Shown piece after piece: positions 26,055 to 34,181 of a DNA stretch of 64,000 nucleotides. Source of the stretch: Streptomyces sp. IMTB 2501 (GTDB lineage Bacteria; Actinomycetota; Actinomycetes; Streptomycetales; Streptomycetaceae). The notes under the pieces are model-generated. The model did not search any database, was not told the origin of the DNA, and saw nothing but the letters and a program-made list of their open reading frames with translations. The stretch lies in assembly GCF_001953885.1 (NCBI RefSeq), contig NZ_MQUS01000026.1:4372-68371 (forward strand). Reading direction: 5' to 3'. A program made the position numbers and the translations under genes. Numbering within the stretch: position 1 is the first letter of the stretch; each line of letters begins with the position of its first letter.

Positions 26055-27047
26055 TCACACGGGAGTTGTCATACCCGCACCGATCTCTTCGCCGAGCATG
26101 AAGCCAGGGTCGACCTGTGCGGCCAGGTCGGCTCCGGTGCGCTCATTGCCCCACGCCTCGGCGTTCTTCAGGTGGAAGTGCACCATCTGGCGGGTGTAGC
26201 GCTCCCAGTCCCGTAGCTCGTACGTGGCGTCCGCGGTGGCCCGAAGGGCGTGCAGGGCGCGGGCGTTGGCCTCCTCCAGGAGGTTGAACTGGGGCGGCCG
26301 GCCCTTCTCCATGGCACGCACCCAGTCCGAGCGACCGAAGGTCACGAGCAGGTCGTCCCCGACCTCCGCGCGCAGGAAGTCGACGTCGTCCTGTTCCTGG
26401 ATCTTGTTGCCGACGACCTTCAGGGCGACGCCGAAGTCGCGGGCGTACTCCTTGTACTGGCGATAGACGGAGACCCCCTTCCGGGTCGGCTCGGCGACGA
26501 GGAACGTCATGTCGAAGCGGGTGAACATGCCGGAGGCGAAGGAGTCCGAACCCGCCGTCATGTCAACCACGACGTACTCGTCGGGGCCGTCGACGAGGTG
26601 GTTCAGGAACAGCTCCACCGCTCCCGTCTTGGAGTGGTAGCAGGCGACCCCCAGGTCGGCGTCCGTGAAGGGGCCCGTGACCATCAAACGGACGGCGCCG
26701 CCGTCGAGTTCCACCGGCCGCGCACAGGCGTCGTAGACCGGATTGGGTTCCCGGACCCGGACCAGCCGTGAGCCCTCACCGGGCGGGGTCGTCTTGATCA
26801 TCGTGGCGGCGGAGCGGACGCGCGGGTTGGAGCCGCGCAGATAGTCCTTGATCAGGGGCAGCCGCTCGCCCATGGCCGGCAGCGCGGCCGCCTCCGCCTC
26901 GTCGAGGCCGAGCGCGGGACCGAGGTGCTGGTTGATGTCCGCGTCGATGGCGACCACCGGGACGCCGGTGGCGGCGAGATGGCGGATGAAGAGGGAGGAG
27001 AGGGTGGTCTTGCCGCTGCCGCCCTTCCCGACGAAAGCAATTTTCAT
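26055..27047 (-). CDS. CooC/MinD-like P-loop ATPase
   Basis: 330-aa SIMIBI-class ATPase beginning MKIAFVGKGGSGKTT (deviant Walker A). The second motif, EYVVVDMTAGSDSFASG, matches the CO dehydrogenase maturation factor CooC group, but no CODH genes are in view, so a nickel-insertion role is unsupported. ATG 27047 was chosen because it starts the first beta strand; a codon 9 nt earlier is possible. It diverges from the Fic-like gene. Confidence 0.75.
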   Translation of the reverse strand: MKIAFVGKGGSGKTTLSSLFIRHLAATGVPVVAIDADINQHLGPALGLDEAEAAALPAMGERLPLIKDYLRGSNPRVRSAATMIKTTPPGEGSRLVRVREPNPVYDACARPVELDGGAVRLMVTGPFTDADLGVACYHSKTGAVELFLNHLVDGPDEYVVVDMTAGSDSFASGMFTRFDMTFLVAEPTRKGVSVYRQYKEYARDFGVALKVVGNKIQEQDDVDFLRAEVGDDLLVTFGRSDWVRAMEKGRPPQFNLLEEANARALHALRATADATYELRDWERYTRQMVHFHLKNAEAWGNERTGADLAAQVDPGFMLGEEIGAGMTTPV

Positions 27048-27148
27048 GTTCACCAAGGGTAGTGAGGTGATGGCTGTATGTGTCAGGGGGAAGTGAAGAA
27101 GACCACTCCTTCGAGGGGTGGGTCGCCGGGGTGCGTAGGGTCGTACTC

Positions 27149-27973
27149 ATGAGTACGACAGGCGCGAACGCCGACCCGCTCGCGGCCCTGGGCTCGCTGC
27201 CCGGTGTGGCCGACTCCGTGGAGTCCGTGCGCAAGGCCGTGGACCGGGTCTACGGGCACCGGATCATGCGGCGCCGTAGCACCGAGATCACCGGCGAGGC
27301 GGCCCTGCGCGGTGCCCGCGGTTCCGCGGCGCTGTCCGGCGCCGACTGGGCCCTGGAGGAGGTGCGGCGGCGCACCGACTTCAGTGCCGACGACGAGTCG
27401 CGCGTCATGGGTGCCGCCCTCAGGCTCTCGGCGGAGGCGGGACAGCTGCTGTCCATCTGGCGGCAGTCGCCCCTGCGGGTGCTGGCCCGGCTGCACCTGG
27501 TGGCCGCGGCCGACAAGACCGACGAGGTCGGCAGGCCGCGCCAGGCCGGCGAGCCGGTGGACGAGCCGCTGATCGAGCTGCCGCTGCCTGACGCCCGGGA
27601 GGTCTCCGGCCGGCTGGAGGGGCTCGCGGATCTGATCATCGCCGGGACGTCCGCGCCCGCGCTGGTGACGGCCGCCGTGGTGCACGGCGAACTGCTCGCG
27701 CTGCGGCCCTTCGTGTCCCACAACGGCCTGGTCGCGCGCGCGGCTGAGCGGATCGTGCTGATCGGCAGCGGCCTGGACCCGAAGGCGATCTGCCCGGCCG
27801 AGGTCGGCCATGCCGAACTGGGCCGCGCTTCCTATCTGGCGGCGCTGGACGGATATGTCTCCGGCACCCCCGAGGGCATGACGGCGTGGATCGCCCACTG
27901 CGCCAGGGCGATCGAGCTGGGGGCGCGTGAGTCGACGGCCGTGTGCGAGGCGCTGCAGCGCGGTGCGGCCTGA
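27149..27973 (+). CDS. Fic-like protein with degenerate active site
   Basis: 274-aa protein with a Fic-domain layout: an N-terminal helix with the SGADWALEE stretch that resembles the inhibitory helix, a middle helical region, and LRPFVSHNGLVARAAER at the place of the Fic core HPFx(D/E)GNGRxxR. The catalytic His is Arg here and the GNGR loop is altered, so AMPylation activity is doubtful. The ATG is preceded by a short leader. A very strong hairpin 22 nt after the stop ends the unit. Confidence 0.6.
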   Translation: MSTTGANADPLAALGSLPGVADSVESVRKAVDRVYGHRIMRRRSTEITGEAALRGARGSAALSGADWALEEVRRRTDFSADDESRVMGAALRLSAEAGQLLSIWRQSPLRVLARLHLVAAADKTDEVGRPRQAGEPVDEPLIELPLPDAREVSGRLEGLADLIIAGTSAPALVTAAVVHGELLALRPFVSHNGLVARAAERIVLIGSGLDPKAICPAEVGHAELGRASYLAALDGYVSGTPEGMTAWIAHCARAIELGARESTAVCEALQRGAA

Positions 27974-27994
27974 GGAAACGTCTCTACACGAGTT

Positions 27995-28022
27995 GCGGCG
28001 GTACGAGTCCTCGTACCGCCGC
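27995..28022 (+). terminator. Strong hairpin terminator after the Fic-like gene
   Basis: GCGGCGGTACGAG (27995-28007) and CTCGTACCGCCGC (28010-28022) are perfect 13-nt complements around a tight turn. No U-run follows, which is common for Streptomyces terminators. Confidence 0.75.
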
Positions 28023-28204
28023 TGGCATGCTCACCGGGTTACCAAGCGTCCTCGATATCTGCCCATCAGGTCGGGAGCTTTGCCCGTCACCTGGTGCGGC
28101 TGGCCCGTAATCGACGGGTCGACGTCGCGTGGGTGCCCGATGTCCATGCATGGTCCGTGGGCCAAGTGCGTAGTGGTAGGTGATCCTCGCGGATGTCCTC
28201 TGGT

Positions 28205-28290
28205 CTCGCGGGCCTAAAGTCTTTGTACCGCGAGCGGGGAGGAAGCGGAACCCCTGCCTGCGGTTCTTTACTTGCAGGTTCAAACAGGGG
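28205..28290. other. Two tandem hairpins in the Fic/HAD gap, possible structured RNA
   Basis: Hairpin one: CTCGCGG (28205-28211) with CCGCGAG (28228-28234). Hairpin two: CCCCTG (28251-28256) with CAGGGG (28285-28290), extended by CCTGC (28257-28261) with GCAGG (28274-28278) and a 6-nt bulge. No ORF fits. They lie in a 385-nt gap (27974-28358) between convergent genes, beyond the terminator, so an independent small RNA is plausible; strand unknown. Confidence 0.4.
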
Positions 28291-28324
28291 TGAAACGGGC
28301 GCCGTTCGGGTGGCATGCCGGTGT

Positions 28325-28376
28325 CAGGCGATGCTCCGGTGCCAGGTGATGCTCCGGTTCAGGCGGTGCTCCGGCG
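28325..28376. repeat. Three tandem copies of an 17-18 nt repeat overlapping the HAD gene's stop
   Basis: CAGGCGATGCTCCGGTGC, CAGGTGATGCTCCGGTT and CAGGCGGTGCTCCGGCG follow one another from 28325. The third copy contains the stop codon and last codons of the HAD gene on the minus strand; the other two lie just downstream of it. Confidence 0.8.
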
Positions 28377-29189
28377 CCGGCTGGCGTACCAGACGAGACC
28401 GGCGGTCGCGGCCGCCGCTCCTATGGCCGCCGCCGCGACCAGCGTGGGCCGGGGCGGGACGGAGAACGAGGGCAGCCGCTTCTTGAGCGGGACCGGTCGC
28501 CGGAATTCCAGAATCGGCCAGCCGCGCGCGACTGCCTCGCGGCGCAGCGCGCGGTCCGGGTTCACCGCGTGCGGATGCCCGACGGCCTGGAGCATCGGCA
28601 GATCGGTGGCGGAGTCGCTGTAGGCGAAGCAGCGGTCGAGGTCGTAGCCCTCGGACTCGGCGAGTTCCCGGATCGCCTCGGCCTTGGTCGGGCCGTAGGC
28701 GTAGTACTCCACCTCCCCGGTGAAGCAGCCGTCCTCGCCGACGACCATGCGTGTGGCCACCACCCGGTCCGCGCCCAGCAGTTCGCCGACCGGCTCCACC
28801 ACCTCGGCGCCCGAGGTGGACACGATCACCACGTCCCGGCCAGCCGTGTGGTGCTCCTCGATGAGGGAGGCGGCCTCGTCGTAGATGATCGGGTCGATCA
28901 GGTCGTGCAGGGTCTCGGCGACGATCTCCCGCACCTGCTGCACGTTCCAGCCGCGGCACAGGTCGGACAGATACTCGCGCATGCGCTCCATCTGGTCGTG
29001 ATCCAGGCCGCCGACCAGGAAGACGAACTGGGCATATGCGGTGCGCAGCGCGGCCCTGCGGTTGATCAGCCCACCTTGGTAGAAGGACTTGCTGAAGGTG
29101 AGTGTGCTTGACTTCGCAATGACCGTCTTGTCCAGGTCAAAGAAGGCTGCTGCGCGGGGCAAGGAGTGGTTTTCCACGCCCCCGAGCAT
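28359..29189 (-). CDS. HAD-IB family hydrolase with C-terminal membrane anchor
   Basis: 276-aa SerB-like phosphatase. Motif I is FFDLDKTVI, motif II is the STSG stretch, and motif III/IV is AYSDSATDLPML. A hydrophobic segment near the C-terminus (PTLVAAAAIGAAAATAGLVWYA) followed by RRR looks like a tail anchor. ATG 29189 was used; GTG 29177 is an alternative. Its partner across the 594-nt gap is ssd, the same neighbourhood as Rv3661/Rv3660c in M. tuberculosis. Substrate unknown. Confidence 0.85.
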   Translation of the reverse strand: MLGGVENHSLPRAAAFFDLDKTVIAKSSTLTFSKSFYQGGLINRRAALRTAYAQFVFLVGGLDHDQMERMREYLSDLCRGWNVQQVREIVAETLHDLIDPIIYDEAASLIEEHHTAGRDVVIVSTSGAEVVEPVGELLGADRVVATRMVVGEDGCFTGEVEYYAYGPTKAEAIRELAESEGYDLDRCFAYSDSATDLPMLQAVGHPHAVNPDRALRREAVARGWPILEFRRPVPLKKRLPSFSVPPRPTLVAAAAIGAAAATAGLVWYASRRRSTA

Positions 29190-29279
29190 AGGCGCCCACC
29201 ATTCGGCGTAAGGTGGGGCGCGTGGGTTTGCCTGAGAGGGCTCTCGGGTACACCATGGAAGTCACGGATCGTTCGCGAC

Positions 29280-29365
29280 CGTGCTAACCCGGTCCGACTC
29301 CTCCCCCCCCGAGTCGGCCGTGGGGACGACCCCCGCTCTCCCCCCCGGCGGGGGTCGTCGCATGT
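29280..29365 (+). ncRNA. 6C RNA
   Basis: Two adjacent stem-loops, each with a loop holding a run of more than six cytosines: CCGACTC/GAGTCGG (29294-29300 with 29311-29317, loop with eight Cs) and GACGACCCCCG/CGGGGGTCGTC (29325-29335 with 29349-29359, loop with seven Cs). This is the defining structure of the actinobacterial 6C RNA. It lies between the HAD hydrolase and ssd genes, as does the M. tuberculosis 6C RNA (B11). Exact ends are unknown. In mycobacteria the C-rich loops pair with G-rich mRNA sites. Confidence 0.88.
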
Positions 29366-29540
29366 CCAGATGGGTTTTCACTCTTCTCTCCCTTTCTCCT
29401 TCCGGCTGCGGGACCGGCATCGAGCCGTCGCGGCCGCCGCTTCCGGGCGCCCATGATCCGTCACTCCCGGTAATCATCGCGCTGCTCTGTGGAAGTCGCA
29501 CAGGGATCGGTACAGAGGTCACCGGTTTGGGTGACGGCGA

Positions 29541-29586
29541 TATTCACAGCCGCTGAGTTGTCCACAGTTTTCCACCAAGATCCACA
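29541..29586. promoter_or_regulatory. Cluster of DnaA-box-like 9-mers upstream of ssd
   Basis: TTGTCCACA (29558-29566) is an exact Streptomyces DnaA box. TTTTCCACC (29568-29576) and AGATCCACA (29578-29586) follow at exactly 10-nt steps, and ATATTCACA (29540-29548) precedes. A reverse CTGTGGAAG lies near 29489. The rest of the 594-nt gap (29190-29783) holds the 6C RNA and the ssd promoter region; no gene is seen. Confidence 0.5.
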
Positions 29587-29783
29587 TGATTTCGCGGATC
29601 GCTGCACCGTGATTCCAGCGCGCTCGGGCCGCGGCGAGTTCATGGCCGGTTCCGATTGTCGGAGCGCGTTTGGCCGGTTTCTGTCGGCCGTTCATATGGG
29701 GGGCCGCTTGGCGGTTCTTCACACCTTTGGGAATCGCGTGGCCGCAGGGGCTGCGCGGCCCACGCAGCGAGGGGGGAACACCC

Positions 29784-30890
29784 GTGACCGGAACCGTCAC
29801 TCACGACCCGCCGCCCGGCACCGGAGACCGACCGGACCGGCCGCTCATCGTCACCGAGGACGCCGAACTCCTGGACGACCTGCTGCGCCTGTGCGCGGCC
29901 GCGGGCGCCACACCCGTGGTTCACCACGGCGTACCGGACCACGGTGACGGCTGGGAGACGGCCCCGCTGGTGCTGGTCGGCGACGACGCCGCCCGCCGGG
30001 TCGGCGCGGCTCCGCGGCGGCGCGGAGTGGTGCTGGTCGGCCGTGACCAGGATGACCCGGGGGTGTGGAAACGCGCTGTGGAGATCGGCGCGGACCACGT
30101 CCTGATGCTGCCCGACGGCGAGCAGTGGCTGGTCGACCGGATCGCCGACGTCGCCGAGGGCGTCGGCCGCCCAGCGCTCACCGTCGGGGTGATCGGCGGC
30201 CGGGGCGGGGCCGGCGCCTCCACGCTCGCGTGCGCGCTCGCCGTCACCTCCGCGCGCGAGGGACTGCGCACCCTCCTCGTGGACGCCGATCCGCTCGGCG
30301 GCGGACTCGACGTACTCCTCGGCGGCGAGAGCGCCGACGGACTGCGCTGGCCCGCCTTCGCCGCCTCCCGTGGCCGGGTCGGCGGCGGCGCCTTGGAGGA
30401 GTCCCTGCCCGAACTGCACGCCCTGCGGGTGCTGAGCTGGGACCGCGGGGACTGCGTCGCCATCCCGCCGCAGGCGGTGCGCGCGGTGCTCGCCGCCGCC
30501 CGGCGGCGCGGCGGCACGGTCGCGGTCGACCTGCCCCGCCGGCTCGACGACGGGGTCGCCGAAGCCCTCGCCCAGCTCGACCTGGCGCTGCTCGTCGTCC
30601 CGGCCGACCTGCGCGCGGTCGCGGCCGCCGGCCGGGTCGCCTCCGCCGTCGGCATGGTCGTGCGCGACCTGCGCGTGGCGGTACGCGGGCCGTACGCACC
30701 GGGCCTGGACGACCGGGAGGTGGCCCGCTTGCTCAGCCTGCCGCTGGCCGGCGAGGTGCCGGTCGAACCGCCGCTGCTGCGCCCGCACGGCGGCGCGAAA
30801 CCGCCCGCCGCGACAGGACGCGGCCCGCTCGCCCGCTTCTGCGCGAACTTCTGGGAACGCGCGCTGGTCGAGGCGGGAGGCACCCGATGA
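29784..30890 (+). CDS. ssd: Ssd, septum site-determining/CpaE-like protein of the Tad locus
   Basis: 368-aa CpaE/TadZ-type protein: an N-terminal receiver-like region and a MinD-like ATPase region with GGRGGAGAST in place of Walker A (the catalytic Lys is missing), LLVDADPLGGGLDVLLGG and later VAVDLPRR. Such proteins position the pilus secretion complex; the M. tuberculosis homologue affects septum placement. GTG 29784 with GAGGGGGG upstream was chosen. Its stop overlaps the ATG of tadA, so it leads a coupled operon. Confidence 0.87.
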   Translation: MTGTVTHDPPPGTGDRPDRPLIVTEDAELLDDLLRLCAAAGATPVVHHGVPDHGDGWETAPLVLVGDDAARRVGAAPRRRGVVLVGRDQDDPGVWKRAVEIGADHVLMLPDGEQWLVDRIADVAEGVGRPALTVGVIGGRGGAGASTLACALAVTSAREGLRTLLVDADPLGGGLDVLLGGESADGLRWPAFAASRGRVGGGALEESLPELHALRVLSWDRGDCVAIPPQAVRAVLAAARRRGGTVAVDLPRRLDDGVAEALAQLDLALLVVPADLRAVAAAGRVASAVGMVVRDLRVAVRGPYAPGLDDREVARLLSLPLAGEVPVEPPLLRPHGGAKPPAATGRGPLARFCANFWERALVEAGGTR

Positions 30891-32092
30891 GCCTCCCCGG
30901 ACTTGACCGCGCGGACGGCGCCGCCCTGCTTGACGGCGTCCGGCGCCGGCTGGCCGAGAGCGGCGCCGAACCCACCCCCGCGCGCGTGGCCCAGGCCCTG
31001 CGCGAACAGGGCCGGGTCCTCGGCGACGCCGAGGTCCTCGGCGCGGCCCGGCAGCTGAGGTCGGAACTCGTCGGCTCAGGCCCCCTGGAGCCGCTGCTCG
31101 CCGACCCGGATGTCACCGACGTCCTGGTGTCCGCCCCGGACCAGGTGTGGGTGGACCGCGGCGGGGGACTGGAGCTGACCCCGGTGACCTTCCCCGACGC
31201 GGCGGCCGTACGACGCCTTGCGCAGCGGCTGGCCGCCGTGGCCGGACGCCGGCTGGACGACGCCCGGCCGTGGGCGGACGCCCGGCTTCCCGACGGCACC
31301 AGGCTCCATGCGGTGCTGCCCCCGGTCGCCGTCGGCTGCACCTGCCTGGCCCTGCGGGTCGTACGGCCCAGGGCTTTCACGTTGGAGGAACTGGTCGAGG
31401 CCGGCACCGTGCCGCCCGGCGGCGACCGGATCCTGCGGGCACTGCTGGCGGCCCGGCTGTCCTTCCTCGTCAGCGGCGGGACCGGAAGCGGCAAGACGAC
31501 CCTGCTCAGTGCGCTGCTGGGCCTGGTCGGAGCGGGCGAGCGGATCGTGCTCGCCGAGGACTCGGCCGAGCTGCGGCCGGACCACCCGCATGTCGTCCGG
31601 CTGGAGACCCGGCCCGCGAACCAGGAGGGCGCCGGCCTGGTCACCCTGGAGGACCTCGTCCGGCAGGCGCTGCGGATGCGGCCCGACCGGCTGGTCGTCG
31701 GAGAGGTCCGCGGACCCGAGGTCGTGCATCTGCTCGCGGCTCTCAACACGGGCCACGAGGGCGGCTGTTGCACGGTCCACGCCAACGCCGCCGGAGACGT
31801 ACCCGCCCGCCTGGAGGCGCTTGCCACGGCCGCCGGGCTGGACCGGGCCGCACTGCACAGCCAGTTGGCGGCCGCGCTCTCCGTGGTCGTGCATCTCGTA
31901 CGGGACAGGTCCGGGCGGCGTCGGATCGCCGAGGTGCACGTACTGGAGCGGGACGCCACAGGGCTGGTCCGGACGGTCCCGGCCCTGCGCTGGGGCGAGC
32001 GGGCCTTCGTGCGGGAGCGGGGCTGGGAGCGGCTGCGGCACCTCCTTGACGCCGCGGGCGAGTTCGGGTTCGGGGAGGGCGGAGAAAGGTGA
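30887..32092 (+). CDS. TadA/CpaF-type secretion ATPase
   Basis: 401-aa type II/IV secretion ATPase that powers Flp-type pilus assembly. Walker A SGGTGSGKTT, Asp box ERIVLAEDSAEL, Walker B MRPDRLVVGEVRG and His box TGHEGGCCTVHAN are all intact. It belongs to the actinobacterial 'helicase/secretion neighborhood' ATPases. Coupled to ssd upstream (ATGA) and tadB downstream (GTGA). Confidence 0.92.
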   Translation: MSLPGLDRADGAALLDGVRRRLAESGAEPTPARVAQALREQGRVLGDAEVLGAARQLRSELVGSGPLEPLLADPDVTDVLVSAPDQVWVDRGGGLELTPVTFPDAAAVRRLAQRLAAVAGRRLDDARPWADARLPDGTRLHAVLPPVAVGCTCLALRVVRPRAFTLEELVEAGTVPPGGDRILRALLAARLSFLVSGGTGSGKTTLLSALLGLVGAGERIVLAEDSAELRPDHPHVVRLETRPANQEGAGLVTLEDLVRQALRMRPDRLVVGEVRGPEVVHLLAALNTGHEGGCCTVHANAAGDVPARLEALATAAGLDRAALHSQLAAALSVVVHLVRDRSGRRRIAEVHVLERDATGLVRTVPALRWGERAFVRERGWERLRHLLDAAGEFGFGEGGER

Positions 32093-32961
32093 CGGAAGTG
32101 ACCGGTGAGACGTCCATGGCGGCCGCGCTGATCTGTCTCGGCGCGCTGGTCTGGCTGCTGGGCGGGCCTCATTACGGAGCCCGGCGGGCGCGGCTGCTGC
32201 TCGCGGGCGGGGGAGCGGTGGCGATCGGTCCGCCCTCCTGGGACCAAGCCCGCGCGGAACTGGTCCGACTGCGCGGCCGGTTGGGGGTCGAATGGTGGGC
32301 GCTGGCGGCCGGCCTGCTGATCGGGCTGCTGGGGGCCTCGGTGATTCCGGCCGCCGCGGGGGCGGCCGGGGTGCCGGTGCTGCGTCGGGTGCGGCTGGCG
32401 CGCCAGGACCGGCGCGTCCGGGAGCGGCGGGCGGACGCGGTGATCGCCCTGTGTGGGGCGCTCGCCGGGGAGGTGCGCGCCGGACGGCAGCCGGGCGAGG
32501 CGCTGTTGCGGGCGGCGTGTGACTCCGGCGGGCTGGGCGAGGCGCAGGCGACCGTGGCCGCGGCGGCGCGGTTCGGCGGGGACGTGCCCGGCGCGCTCGC
32601 CGCGGCGGCCCGGCAGCCGGGCGCCGAGGGCCTGCTCGGGCTCGCCGCGTGCTGGCGGGTGGCCGTGGACCAGGGCGCCGGACTCGCGGCCGGCCTGGAC
32701 CGGCTGGAGGCGGCCCTTCGGGCCGAGCGGGACCAGCGTGCGGACCTGCGGGCCCAGTTGGCGGGTGTCCGGGCCACCACCGTACTGCTCGCCGTCCTGC
32801 CCGCCCTCGGCCTGCTGCTCGGCTCGGCCCTGGGCGCGGCCCCCCTCCATGTGCTGTTCCACACCGGCCCCGGCCTCGCCTGCCTGACAGCCGGGTCGGC
32901 GTTCGAGGCGGCCGGCATGTGGTGGGCGGCGCGGATCGTGCGGCAGGCGGGGGCGGTGTGA
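32089..32961 (+). CDS. TadB-like membrane protein (type II secretion F family)
   Basis: 290-aa integral membrane protein. Two membrane segments lie near the N-terminus, a cytoplasmic T2SF domain with ALCGALAGEVRAGRQPGEAL in the middle, and two more segments at the C-terminus (LLAVLPALGLLLGSALG and the following). It is the platform component expected beside TadA. GTG start overlaps the tadA stop. Confidence 0.85.
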   Translation: MTEVTGETSMAAALICLGALVWLLGGPHYGARRARLLLAGGGAVAIGPPSWDQARAELVRLRGRLGVEWWALAAGLLIGLLGASVIPAAAGAAGVPVLRRVRLARQDRRVRERRADAVIALCGALAGEVRAGRQPGEALLRAACDSGGLGEAQATVAAAARFGGDVPGALAAAARQPGAEGLLGLAACWRVAVDQGAGLAAGLDRLEAALRAERDQRADLRAQLAGVRATTVLLAVLPALGLLLGSALGAAPLHVLFHTGPGLACLTAGSAFEAAGMWWAARIVRQAGAV

Positions 32962-33090
32962 GGGGGAGCGGCGATCCGCTGCGCTCCGGGACGTGCGGAG
33001 AGCGGGGGGCGGTGTCAGCGAAGAGGCAGTGTGCGGGGCGCGGCGTGTGACGGGCGCTCGGGGACGGGACGTGTGAGGAGAACGGGCGGT

Positions 33091-33870
33091 ATGAGCGGGG
33101 AAGTTGTCCACAGGTTGGGGATGGTCGCGGGTGTGGCGCTGGCTCTCGGCTGGACGGCTTGGCGGTTGGACCTGGTCCGGCGCCGGCGTCGGGCCAGGCG
33201 GCGGGTGGCCGAGCTGCTGAGCCGGGAAGTTCCGGTGACCAGAGCGCGGTTCGTGGCGGCGGACGCCGCGCGTCGGTGGCTGCCGCCGGCCGGGGCGGTG
33301 TGCGGCGCCTGGGTCCTGGTCGGGGGTGTGACCGGGGCTGCGCTGGGGCTGGGGATCGGGGTCGTGCTGTGGCGCTGGCGGAGCAGGCAGGCGGCATCCG
33401 GCCGGGCGGACCCGGTCGACGCCCCCGCGGCTGCCCGCCAACTCCCGCTCGCCGCCGACCTGCTGGCCGCCTGTGTCGCTGCGGGCGCCGGCCCGGTGAT
33501 CGCCGCCCAGGCGGTGGGCGAGGCGCTCGGCGGGCCCGTGGGACAGGCGCTGGCGCAGGGCGCTGCGGAGGTACGGCTCGGTGGTGAACCGGCGGCCGCC
33601 TGGCGGAGGTTGGCCGAGCTGCCCGGCGCCGGAGCCCTGGCGCGGCTGCTGGAGCGGGCCGACGAGTCCGGGCTTCCGGCGGCCGGCCCGGCAGCCCGCC
33701 TCGCCTCGGACGCACGCGCGGAGTGGGCCCGTACCGCGACGGCCCGGGCCCGGCGCGCGGCCGTACTGATCTCCGCGCCGGTGGGTCTGTGCTTCCTGCC
33801 CGCCTTCATCGCGGTCGGTGTGCTGCCCGTCGTGATCGGACTCGCGGGCGGCGTGATGAGAGGCAGGTGA
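33091..33870 (+). CDS. TadC-like membrane protein (type II secretion F family)
   Basis: 259-aa paralogue of TadB, with membrane segments near residues 10-25, 70-105 and 215-255 around a T2SF core (LPLAADLLAACVAAGAGP). ATG 33091 has GGAG 16 nt upstream and AACGGGCGG closer; it follows tadB after 129 nt. An exact DnaA-box 9-mer (33104-33112) is embedded in codons 5-8. Confidence 0.85.
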   Translation: MSGEVVHRLGMVAGVALALGWTAWRLDLVRRRRRARRRVAELLSREVPVTRARFVAADAARRWLPPAGAVCGAWVLVGGVTGAALGLGIGVVLWRWRSRQAASGRADPVDAPAAARQLPLAADLLAACVAAGAGPVIAAQAVGEALGGPVGQALAQGAAEVRLGGEPAAAWRRLAELPGAGALARLLERADESGLPAAGPAARLASDARAEWARTATARARRAAVLISAPVGLCFLPAFIAVGVLPVVIGLAGGVMRGR

Positions 33871-33959
33871 GGCGATACGGGGACGAACGCGAGCGAACGA
33901 GCCCGAGCAGGCACCGAAGAAGTCGCGACGAAGAGCAAGAGCGGAGAAGAGCAAGAGAC

Positions 33960-34181
33960 ATGAATCTCGCGGGGGTTGGAATGCACCGGAAGATCAAGGA
34001 AGCGGCGGTACGGCTGTGGGGGAAGCGGCGCGGGGACGCCGGAATGGTGACGTCCGAGTACGCGATGGGGATCATCGCGGCCGTCGGGTTCGCCCTGCTG
34101 CTCTACGAGGTCGTCACCAGCGGCCAGGTCCGGGCGGAGCTGCAGGACATCGTGAAGAAGGCCCTCAGTGCGCGGATGTGA
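33960..34181 (+). CDS. Flp-type pilin (DUF4244)
   Basis: 73-aa prepilin-like protein. A basic leader ends at RRGDAG, and then comes the type IV-like core MVTSEYAMGIIAAVGFALLLYEVV with the conserved Glu at +5 of the predicted mature protein. This is the expected major pilin of the actinobacterial Tad locus. No prepilin peptidase gene is in the window. Its 3' end overlaps the next ORF by 14 nt. Confidence 0.85.
   Translation: MNLAGVGMHRKIKEAAVRLWGKRRGDAGMVTSEYAMGIIAAVGFALLLYEVVTSGQVRAELQDIVKKALSARM

Noticed and set aside
28251..28290. tRNA-like piece (GGTTCAAAC)
   Set aside because: The T-arm-like heptamer is not flanked by pairing 5-bp arms and no cloverleaf can be drawn.
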